Below, in pieces: positions 54,863-64,000 of a DNA stretch of 64,000 nt (position 1 is its first letter; the number at the start of each line of letters is the position of its first letter). A program made the translations under genes and the position numbers. The DNA comes from Dacryopinax spathularia (Eukaryota; Basidiomycota; Dacrymycetes; Dacrymycetales; Dacrymycetaceae). The notes beneath the pieces are model-generated. The model saw only the letters and a program-made list of their open reading frames with translations, did not search any database and had not been told where the DNA came from. The stretch is from contig JBBPFI010000013.1 in the NCBI GenBank assembly GCA_037974965.1, positions 496,001 through 560,000 of the forward strand, in the 5' to 3' direction.

Positions 54863-57800
54863 GCCTCTGACATCCTTCCTCGCAGCCCGCATCACCCTCA
54901 GCAACGGATCATATACCCTACTTACTACAAACCCGGCAAGCGCTACAACCTCTTGCCCGCACTACCCCTCCTTGCTATCAATTTCATTTCCCCTTCCTCT
55001 TCCCTGCCGATTTCCCGTATAGCAATCCCCTGTAGTGTCTCCATTCGAGCATAACAAGCATCGAGGATACCTATCTCAACATGCACCTCTCTCATTTCAT
55101 TTCCGTTTCATTTCGCTTCGGTCCTTTCTGTGCTCACTCCTAAATGGTATTCTCTACTCTCGGCTTGGCGCCTCGCTAGCTCCGGAATCATACTTCCCCT
55201 TCCCTTTGTCTCCATGTTCCATACTTCGCTTTCCAAGAGGATCGATTACGTTAATGACCCCTATCGCACCTTCAATCCCGCCCGCCCGTCCAATCAGACC
55301 AACTCCCGCATTCTTCGTGACGGCATGCAGCCCACAAGCGTGGGATGGGATGCCCATGGGGTCAGCAGCAGCCGCATGACGGAGAACGGAAAGGGAAAAC
55401 ACGCAACTTCCGCTCCAAGCTGTCAACTTCCTGCACCCTTCTCGCATCTTTCGTCTCGCACCGCACTTCCGTATGCAGACCACACTTCGAAAGCGAAGAC
55501 AGCACGAGGTCGTGTGCGGTGCAGAAGCCTCAGAAGTTACTGGAGAAGAAGGCTCGGAAGCGATAGTGGTATAGAAGCCAAAGCCCGAGTTTTGGAGAAG
55601 CGTGCCCAAGTGGGTGTGATGTGATGATGATCATCGGTTGTGCCTGATTTGGGCATTGTCGTTTTTTCTGCCCATACTTGACTGCATGCTCTCGTAGAAG
55701 GCCGGGGAGGACGGGAGAAATCAGATCAGATGGTTTGACCGGGACGTGGCGGGCCACTCCGGTGCTGTTGTGTTGTGAGGAGAAGGAGACTTGCGCGCGC
55801 TGAGTGAGGTCCTGCTGTCCTGCTCTCCTGGTGCAGTTGATCCTGTTATTCCCCGCGGCGCCAGTACTTGAGATAGGAGAACAGGAGAAGAAGGGTAATG
55901 AGAAATAAACCACCCTTCTATCTCCCGTTCCCGTTCCGGGACTCAGAGGGTTGAGCAAGGTCAGACGAAGGGCCAGGCCGTCCTGAAGATCAGGATATAG
56001 CATGTAGCAGAGATAGCATATATACAGTAGCCACGCCCACCGAGGTCGAGGCCACAGCCCGAGGTAGGGGAGATCCCAGCAGAGAGGAGAGCAGGGAGAC
56101 CGAGGAGACCACCCACCCCACCCAATGGCGCGGGGGCGTATGTGCCTTATCCCACAGCTTGCTCGGCTGGATAAGTGGTCTATGGGCCATTGTCGGACAG
56201 TGATAAGAGGGAAACACCATAGCAGACCAGGCTGATTACCCGATAGGGAAGGCCGATTACCGGATCCGGCAGGTAAGGCTCAGATCGGCGGAGAGCGAGG
56301 AGTGGAGCCCAGTAAAGGGGAAGAGCTACGTCTCCGCGGTGTGTCCTACGCCCCAACCCAGCGGTTTGGGTGCATCCCAGAACCCAGAACAGATGGGAGC
56401 GCATCAGCAAAGGAAGGCAGCACTCATCAGTAGAGAGAGGGGGGAAGAGACCAGAGCGGACGGGGGCGAGACTTGGTGAGGGGGGGGATCGATCGCTTGT
56501 TGGCTTGCTTAAGCAGGATCTGGGATGGCGCTCTATCTGACCGGCTGGCCGGAAGGACAGAGGGTGGGAACGAACGGAGTCTCCGTGCTCTGCTGGCCCC
56601 GGTTCCTCCGACCCTCCGACCTTCCGACGGTGCGCTTCGGTGGTTCGGCCCTTCCGAGAGGTGGGACGATGGCGCGTCAGTGTGCCATTTGCGCTGGGCT
56701 AAAAGGGGTGAAGAACGGGAGAACGGCAGAAGAGGGGAAGAGGGGAAGAGGGGAAGAGGCCCGTAAGAGCTGCCAGCTGGACTCGGATGGGAAGAAGGAT
56801 GCGGTTGATGGATTTTGACGGATGGGATGGGGGTGCTGGCGGAGGGGTGTCTTTATTTGGAGGAATGGGTCATTTGGAGTGTGCTGCCCTGAGTCTGCGT
56901 GCTATAGGCAAGAGCGATTGTTGTGCGAAGGAGTCACATATGTAGACGGGAGGAGGGGATGGACGAGAGGCTGCTTGATTGTTGCCTACGTATTGAGCGA
57001 ACATGTCTTACTTCGCCGAGCGGATCTCTTGACTTGATGCCGCAAGCGTAGGGAAGGCTGGACGCCCATTACTTCACACTCTTCAAGTGGTTCAGCTATG
57101 GGGGACGACGAGCGCTCACCACAGACGGCCACTACCCGACAACGCGCCCTTGGCCGGCGAGGCATGGACTGTCTCAAGGAGGCGACGAGTGGGTTTGGGA
57201 GGTTATGTATGGATGCTAATGCATTATTATCGGCACTGTCGGTATTCGCAGATGTATTGCGGGCAAGTTTGACGGTTGGATCGATGCGGCTGGATTGTAG
57301 CCATGATCTTCCTCGCTGTTGTGCCAGTCTCCCTTTTTACGGCGCCCGCTCATAGTCTCGGAACGGCACGAACTTCTGCATGGAGCTGTAGTCTGCAGCC
57401 TCCGTCTGCTTCTGTATTAAACGCGTTTACTTTGCTTCTTCGGAGAGAAAGGGTAGGGCGGTGTAGAATGACGTATTACCCCCGCTAGGCAAGGCGGGCC
57501 AAGCTGCCGGAGCGAGGTAAACCGAAGGAAGAGAAGTGGCCTCTTTCTCGGGCGCCGAGGCTGAGATTGTAGGTTGGATAGGGCCTGTCCTCCTCGCGCG
57601 GTATTTCGATGGTGTCAAGGGAGTGAAAGTGAAGAGGTGACGAAAGCGAGTCCGGATTGGAATCTTCGAAAAACGGATGCATCGGGGGAGTTACCTGTGA
57701 GCCGAGCGCCTGTCATATCCCCGACCCCCGCCCCCTGGACACAAGGAAATCACGCAGACGTTTTCATCCGAGGATCGTAAGGGGCGTTGAGTTGGACAGG

Positions 57801-59406
57801 AGGGAAGCGAAGGGGCAAAGACGGAGTCGGATTGGCTGGGCTGTCGGCGATGATGGGACAACGATGGGCCCGTCCCCCGTCCCTGGCATGTATGTATATG
57901 CGCGCGCCGTATGGGCCCATCTGCGATCCCCGTTTCTGCTCGCTGTTCCCCCTCGGCTGCCCTCGACAACGACGGCGAACTAAGGTAACCACCCATCCCA
58001 AATCAGCACTTATCCGCTCTATCAGCGCAAGGTCTATCGATATCCCCCACAAGCCTCTGAGTTATACTTTTTGCACACCTTTTCCGACCTCGTTCCGCCC
58101 GTTCCGATCTCGAACGCAACGCTGGCGACGCCATCAGCATCGGGAACACATATCATCACACTCTCACACCTATCATCATCATCCTCATCATCATTCTCTC
58201 TGCCCCTGGCGATCGCTTCGGCTCGCACCTGAACTTTGGGTGTGGGTTTGGGTGCTTTGTGCATCGACCCTGCCTTCGCGTCTTCCGCCCTCCTCCTCCT
58301 TCCTCTTCCCGCACCATACGAACCCGCAGCGACAAGGAGACACCGATTCAGCCGGCCCGCGACGGTTTGGGGCCCGCGTCGTCGTAGGGTAACGAAGGAG
58401 AACCAATTCAATCTTACCTTTGCTTCTTTACCATCCCTTGCATTCCTTCGCCCTCTTTGCCATGCTGGTCCTCCTCTGAGCATACACACATACGCACACC
58501 CAAACGTCCTTGGCTGCCGTCCTCCCTCAACTCGCACCCACCACACCTTGCCTCTCCTCCAAAGGTCCATATCGGCCGTCGTAACCCTGGTCCGCCAGCG
58601 CTCTCTCGCCCCACCAGAATAGCAAAGCAGAAGGACGAACACGACGTACGTCAGGGCCTCGTCCTCCCAACCCAGTCCTCCGCCGACGCGCGACGACGCA
58701 CAGCGCACGGCTGGCCACACTAGCGCGGGATAATTCGATTAGGCCACTCGTTTCTGCCATCTCCCATCACCCACCTGGCCCTCTCTTTTCACCGCGCTGT
58801 CCATCCCAACGGTCCGAAGACATCGACAGATCAAACACACTCCCGTCCTTTCTGCGCATACACACGCGCTCAGAGCCATTCAGGCATCTGCCAACTGCCA
58901 ACTGCCCACCTGCGACACTCCCACTCGTCTGGCATTGCGCCCGCAAGCTCCCCTTCTGCCCCTGCCCGACCCACGCTCGTCCTACAGGCTGTTGAACCCC
59001 CTCCCTCCAAAGTCAGTATCTCCCTTTCCCCCGCTGCCATCTCCCCACCTCATTACTCTACAGCCACGTACACGCCCACCCAACCGCACTTGCTGCTCTC
59101 TCCGCACCATACGCCCATCATCCCCGGACCGGAGTCTTTGCACTGGCACACGCTACACACCCATACCGGCAATCGCGACTCTGCTCAGGACGGTCTATTC
59201 CTGTGTTCACGTGGATGACAAGTGGTGAACCTCGTCCCGGATCGAACGGTGCTGCTGCCTCGCTGGATCACACTCACTCCTCCTCTCTCTCCTCCCCTCA
59301 CCCGCTCGCACTCGCACCCGACACCCGCTCCGTCCCCGCTTCCCTACCCTCTGCTCCTCCATCACCGTCGTCGTTAACCTCCCTGCGACCCCTCTAGTCC
59401 AGCAAG
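54863..59406. other. Long region without a convincing gene
   Basis: About 4.5 kb, the largest empty stretch in the window. Frames of 60-230 codons exist on both strands but lack domains and consistent splicing. 56733-56758 holds three 8-bp AGGGGAAG repeats. The final 1.5 kb before the F-box ATG is C/T-rich on the plus strand with several small upstream frames, which fits a long promoter and leader. Confidence 0.5.
56733..56758. repeat. Three tandem AGGGGAAG octamers
   Basis: Three perfect head-to-tail copies of AGGGGAAG in non-coding DNA, directly visible. Confidence 0.85.
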
Positions 59407-61350
59407 ATGACGACGGCGAATCACCACACCACGCTCGCCGTCTCGCACGACCCGTCGCCGGAAGCTCAGATGCGACTTCGGTCGTCTCACCTTAAGCATG
59501 CCGTCGACCTCTTCGGCATGCTTAACAGTGTCATGGACTCGACCGCGCCCAACAGGCGTAACATCACACACAGCACCGATCCAGATGTCAAGGTCTCCGA
59601 CGCTGCCGTGGAGATCCACAAGCTCGAGACGGAACTCGACCGCGGCATGCGCAGCCTCCACGTATCGTTTAACGAGTCCAAATGCTATATGGAGAGGCTT
59701 CCGGATGATATCCTCCTGCATATATTCCAGATTCCGTTCAACGAGGAGTGGCGTCACCAAGTGAGATGGTCCATCACTATTTCGCATGTATGCACTCGGT
59801 GGAGGAGGATCGCTGTTCGCACGGCTGCGATGTGGGCGATGGTGTGTTTCTCCGCTCGGGCCTCATTACCGCCGCAAGTCAGTACGATCTATCGGTCGCG
59901 GTATGACGAGGACGGGCGATATCGGCGACCTCACAACCGGTGGTCGAACTCTCAGATGCTGACTTTCCTCCTCCGATCGCGAGGGACAGGCTTGGCGAGC
60001 GAACTCAAGATCGGCCCAGAACTGAACAACGACTCTATTCCTCAATTCGTCAATCGATTTGTCGATCTATGCGCAAGTCGAACGGACAATCTTACTTTCA
60101 CGTTCAAGCAGACACCGGCACATCCGAAGACCATGGCCGTCATCATGCCCTGTATGCGCGTTCTGAGCGGCCACCTCCGGCGACTCAAAGTTTCTTTTCC
60201 CACCTTCACCGAGTATGACATGGGAGGGCATATGTCACCGCTGTTCCAGACGTGCATGCCCTGCCTGGAGGAAGTCGCATTCCACAACGTCCCGCTCACA
60301 CGACACAACGGCGACTATCGCATGCTGGCAACGTGCAAGAAACTCAGCATCGTCGCCACGCCACAAGCATACTTTTCCCCGGAAGTGTTCGTCCCTCTCC
60401 TCAGATCCGCTCAGCAATTACGAGAGCTCCGGATCGACATCTCTACATCTTGGCTCATGCCGCCAAGTCCGACACAAGCACCACGTTCGCTGGCATGCGA
60501 GCGCGTGGTCCTTCCGTACTTGGTCAAGTACGTCGTTGCCACCGGTGCATGGATGGAACGCGCGTTCGAGTTCTTCGCCGCACCTCGTTTGCGCTGGCTC
60601 GAGATGGATACGGAACGGTGCGATATCCCGCCGTGGACGTTTGATGCTCCGATCTACGAGTTCCTCGAAATCTCAAATCCACCGGTCGAGACTTTCGTCG
60701 TCCGGCATCCCTCCAACATCATCTCCCACCTCCTCCGTCAACTACCTACAATCCGACAAGTCGTTTTCCTGAACGCAGAGGCCGACTATGGATCAGCATA
60801 CAAACAAATCCTGAATGAGATGACCCAGTCCGTGTTCAGACTTGAGTCTAAACCCATCTGTCCCGAGCTCGAAGTCCTCTGCACCGATATGGAGCTGGCC
60901 GAGCCCACGCACCTGTACTCACTGTACGACTTCACCGCGATCCGGAACGAGCACGGTATGGGCATCAAGCGGCTCTTCTTTCGCCCTGGTCCAGTCTGGG
61001 ACTTTAAGGTCGTGCCTCCCCAGGCGCCGCAGTGTGGCAGCAGCCCACCGCTCACGGACGAGACTGGCTCCTCGCCTGGATCGGAGGCATCGATGCAGGA
61101 CGCAGGTTCCGTGTACGAGACTGGCTATCGGCGATGGCCCACGCCCGAGCTATGGCTCGACTACTTCGAGCCCGAGCCCGTGCGCGGAGACAGGCTTATC
61201 GCACAAGAAGTCGGCCAGTTTATCATGGGCAACCACATCTTCGACCTCGAGACCGATCGGTGGGAGGACGACACGGCCATCGTCCGCCGGGAAGAGCGCT
61301 TCTTCCACGAGCACATGACACGGCGGGACGGGTTTGTCAGTGCGAGTTGA
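59407..61350 (+). CDS. F-box protein, intronless
   Basis: One open frame of 647 residues. An F-box motif lies at about residues 95-140 (RLPDDILLHIFQI, SHVCTRWRRIAVRTAAMWA), preceded by a helical stretch (AAVEIHKLETELDRGMRSL). The rest has leucine-rich-repeat-like spacing (LRRLKVSF, CLEEVAFHNVPL, LRELRIDIS, LRWLEMD) as in many agaricomycete F-box proteins, which recruit substrates to SCF ubiquitin ligases. The target is unknown. Unlike nearly all neighbours it has no intron, which is common in this expanded family and may reflect retrocopying, though no poly-A trace or target-site repeat was seen. Confidence 0.85.
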   Translation: MTTANHHTTLAVSHDPSPEAQMRLRSSHLKHAVDLFGMLNSVMDSTAPNRRNITHSTDPDVKVSDAAVEIHKLETELDRGMRSLHVSFNESKCYMERLPDDILLHIFQIPFNEEWRHQVRWSITISHVCTRWRRIAVRTAAMWAMVCFSARASLPPQVSTIYRSRYDEDGRYRRPHNRWSNSQMLTFLLRSRGTGLASELKIGPELNNDSIPQFVNRFVDLCASRTDNLTFTFKQTPAHPKTMAVIMPCMRVLSGHLRRLKVSFPTFTEYDMGGHMSPLFQTCMPCLEEVAFHNVPLTRHNGDYRMLATCKKLSIVATPQAYFSPEVFVPLLRSAQQLRELRIDISTSWLMPPSPTQAPRSLACERVVLPYLVKYVVATGAWMERAFEFFAAPRLRWLEMDTERCDIPPWTFDAPIYEFLEISNPPVETFVVRHPSNIISHLLRQLPTIRQVVFLNAEADYGSAYKQILNEMTQSVFRLESKPICPELEVLCTDMELAEPTHLYSLYDFTAIRNEHGMGIKRLFFRPGPVWDFKVVPPQAPQCGSSPPLTDETGSSPGSEASMQDAGSVYETGYRRWPTPELWLDYFEPEPVRGDRLIAQEVGQFIMGNHIFDLETDRWEDDTAIVRREERFFHEHMTRRDGFVSAS

Positions 61351-63121
61351 GCCACGTCCGCGGGCCGGCGGCTGCTGGCCTGCAGCCTCCCGCCCTCCCG
61401 CTCCAGTCTACGCTGCGTTTCCGCCCTTTCGGATCTTTCGACGTACAGTATGGCATACGCTTTCCGCCCGCCCCTCGGCCGGGACGACCTTGCGTTTCGT
61501 GGGCGAACGACCGCGGACCGCAATAGCCGCAAAACGCTGAAGTGGTAGTGCTTGGCTAGCGGCGCGCCGCTGACGCATGTGGGCTGTCGCTGGGTACGTA
61601 ATGGGACTGTGCGCGGGGCGCGGAAAATGCTTGTTTCGGGCTGGCATTGTTGCTACTGGCACTGCAGCGCGGAAAGGGGAAGGGGCGTGGGGTGGGAAGG
61701 GGCGTGGGGTGGTCAAAAAAAGGTCGGATGATTAATGGATCATTCGCGGATGGTTTTGCGCGCAAACAGACCCGCACATGGATGAGCCGTTTCCCGTTTT
61801 GCCCACAAGGGAGCGCGTAAGCTCTGTTTTGCTGTATACTAGTGGTGGTCTGGAGGGTGTGAGAAGCGGTCGGTCAAGCGCGGTGTAGCAGCTATTTTGG
61901 TTATTCTTTTTCTTATTGGTTCTGTTCTGTTGCTACGTGCAGTGCTAGAATGACAGCTGGAGGGGGGCCTGGAGGGGGGTCTCGCGCACACGTCCGGGGG
62001 CTGGTAGCCGGGTAGTCGATATCATACTGTATCTTCCTCTTTTTCTAATGGATCTTGGATTCCGCTGGGTATACATGCACGCTCGTACGTAGCACCATCA
62101 TCATGGGTCTTTGGGACAGGTCGAGGTCGGCATGGTCGGCCCGCGGGAAAGTCGACACACGTCGGCAGATAGCTTTAGGCCGCCATCTCACCGCGCGCCG
62201 GGGCGGACCGCCGCCTATACCACATTGTCGGCACCGGAAAAGCAGGGGTCGAATGGCGGACAAGAAGCTTCTGGGCGACACAAGAGTTCTCATCGAGCCA
62301 GCTTCTCGCGGATCAAGGATTCTGCATTAATGGCGCCAGCACGTGCTGCCGGGGCTTGTAGAAGGGAAGCGCTGTAAATGGAGGGTTTACCATAACTACG
62401 GCACCAGGGGTTGACCGTTGGAAGCTGTGACTTGCAGAAAAATGACTCCAGAATATTACTGACGCGCAAACCGCTTCTGCTTTCTGTTGAGCTCCGTTGT
62501 ATTTTTTTTCCGGAACAATGTTCAGCAAGTTGTCGCGCGGCATTTGGCTATAATTGGCAGGAGCAAAATTCAGCGAGGCACCGTACAAGCCCTCGAAGCA
62601 ACGGCGCGTACTGACTGCTTCTCGGAATCCGACTATGTTGGAACGTATGGGTTGCAGACGGGAAGCTCCGGGAACTGCCGGATTTGGTTTTGGGGCCAAT
62701 CGTAGGCCGTGCAGCGCGGAACCTTCCGCAGAGCACAAGACGAGTTTCCGATAACTTCACTTCTTGATGAAAGCGTAGGAATGTCCGTCAGGGTGTTTTC
62801 TGCTCGGTTTCATTCCTTTCCAACGGCCACCGATAGACTCCAGTATCTTAGGAAACGTAGTCCAATACGGCAAGTGGGCATGCGGTAATAGATTCTGGAA
62901 AGTTGCGATCTTCCATCCATCATGGGGCGCGCCGTGGAAATGATGATCAAATGAGTGAGTAGCGTGCTAAGTATTAGAACTATAGACACAGTGCGGGAAG
63001 GCGAGAAGTTCCGAAGTCAAACCATGCGTCAACGAAAGCCAAAGCCAACCCTACTAGAACTATTATTCCAAATGTCGCATAGTAGTGCAAATCTCAGGTA
63101 CCCGTGCTCGTGTATTCACTT
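61351..63121. other. Intergenic region between F-box gene and TOM70
   Basis: About 1.8 kb with no supported gene. It contains the F-box 3' flank and the TOM70 3' flank (the two genes converge). Confidence 0.5.
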
Positions 63122-64000
63122 TTAGCCGGCGAGTGATCGGGCCAGTTGGCCGAGTTGGGTCGCCATCTCAGGGTATTCCCTGACGAACTGCATCTGTGCT
63201 TGTGTAGCCTGATTATGCCGTTAGAATGACAGCTTCACTGCAGCAGTAATGGTCACTCACGTATTGGTAGGTGAGAGCATTCTCCAGATCGGGCGCCGTC
63301 CGCGCAATCTCCGCACCTTTCTTGAACATCTCAATAGCAGTGTCGAGCTTGCCCATCTGCAAGCTGAACTGCGCAAGAGTGCCAACAGCGGCATCGCACT
63401 CCGGATCAATCTCCAGCGCCTCACGGCAAAGCGCTTCCGCAGCGGCCGTATCCTGCTTCCATTGATAGATGGTAAGCGCCTTGTTAACGAGAGGAAGGAC
63501 GTTCATTCTCCGGCGAGGCTTCTGTCGCTCAAGCTCGATCGCACGGTCAAACTTCTCCACCGCGTCCTGGAACCTCTGCTGGTCGAGCAGGAGTTCACCA
63601 CTGTGTGCTGTCAGAAACCGCGCAAGACGCAGTGGTAACCGACACTCACTAGTAATTCTGTGGCTCGCTGCTCTGCGGGAACTGCCGCATCGCCGCCCGG
63701 AACTTGGCCATGCTCTGTGGGATGTTGCCCTGTTTGTACTTGGCGACCGCAAGCTGGATATGGGTGAACACGAAGTTCGGATCGAGCGCGACCGACTTCT
63801 CGTAGTCCTCGGAGGCGGCATCATAGTTGCCCATGATGAAGTGGACTTGCCCACGGTGGTAGTAAATATCCGGGTCGTCCTTGTTGTACTCGAGCGCTTT
63901 TTCGAAGGACTTGAATGCGGCGTCGGAGTCGTTGAGCTCCATGTGGACGCTGGCGATCTTGACCCATGTTTGGGTAAGGGTGGGATCGGCGTCAATCGAT
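63122..64000 (-). CDS. TOM70: Mitochondrial import receptor TOM70, C-terminal part (runs off right edge)
   Basis: Exons 64000-63650 (open at the window edge), 63600-63261 and 63208-63122. The sequence is a run of TPR helices: DSDAAFKSFEKALEYNKDDPDIYYHRGQVHFIMGNYDAASEDYEKSV-type repeats, then YGELLLDQQRFQDAVEKFDRAI, CREALEIDPECDAAVGTLAQ and LDTAIEMFKKGAEIART, ending VREYPEMATQLGQLARSLAG. Repeat spacing and the C-terminus fit Tom70/Tom71, the outer-membrane receptor that takes Hsp70/Hsp90-bound precursors. The N-terminal membrane anchor lies outside the window. Confidence 0.9.

Noticed and set aside
55130-55624. 164-codon plus-strand ORF
   Set aside because: Basic and low in order-like composition, sits in the KIN1 3' flank, and shows no domain.
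58034-58720. 228-codon minus-strand ORF
   Set aside because: Antisense to the C/T-rich leader region of the F-box gene; Arg/Gly-rich composition follows from base bias.
59407-61350. Intronless F-box gene as a recent retrocopy
   Set aside because: No poly-A tract or flanking target-site duplication is visible, so retrocopying is not supported.

Overview
The window is a gene-dense stretch of a nuclear fungal genome, most likely a basidiomycete of the Agaricomycotina. Protein-coding genes are split by many short GT-AG introns (mostly 45-60 nt, often with CTAAC or CTGAC branch-like sites), codons favour G/C at the third position, and several families are typical of basidiomycetes: a DUF6593 protein, an agaricomycete-style F-box protein, Rua1-type zinc-binding regulators and secreted type-B carboxylesterases. 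No tRNA, rRNA or intact mobile element was recognised. All gene models were spliced by hand from the sequence; where exon lengths are given they keep the reading frame.

Layout. 1-17.5 kb: the end of an unidentified minus-strand gene; a PTC7-like PP2C phosphatase; a kinase-like ORF on the plus strand facing two tandem kinase-like paralogues on the minus strand; NSE3 (SMC5/6 complex); a small membrane protein; EME1/MMS4 (crossover endonuclease subunit); and, divergent from it, a Rua1-domain regulator. 17.8-24.4 kb: a 17-exon Kelch/DUF4110 protein (KEL3/KLHDC4 type), SSF1/Peter Pan (60S ribosome biogenesis) and an amidohydrolase. 24.8-31.4 kb: a tandem pair of secreted type-B carboxylesterases and the proteasome beta-7 subunit PRE4. 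31.9-39.7 kb: a multi-pass membrane protein, SUMO, an unidentified ORF, a secreted GPI-anchored protein with clustered cysteines, and the CAAX protease STE24. 40.0-44.7 kb: a coiled-coil protein, a DUF6593 protein and the histone-fold DNA polymerase epsilon subunit DPB4/POLE3. 46.8-49.8 kb: two closely packed genes, a disordered Ser/Pro-rich protein and a single-pass Ser/Thr-rich membrane protein. 50.8-54.9 kb: a KIN1/KIN2 polarity kinase with KA1 domain. After 4.5 kb without a convincing gene come an intronless F-box gene (59.4-61.4 kb) and, at the right edge, the 3' part of TOM70.

The genes do not form one pathway. Loose groupings are genome maintenance (NSE3, EME1, SUMO, DPB4), protein turnover and modification (PRE4, STE24, SUMO, F-box) and cell surface/secretion (two carboxylesterases, GPI protein, Ser/Thr-rich sensor-like protein, KIN1).

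The most striking observations are a predicted one-nucleotide exon in the Rua1-type gene, a diverged kinase-like cluster with conserved intron positions, possible ultra-short introns (24 and 31 nt), a 12-nt gap between two same-strand genes, and an intron present in only one of the two carboxylesterase copies.
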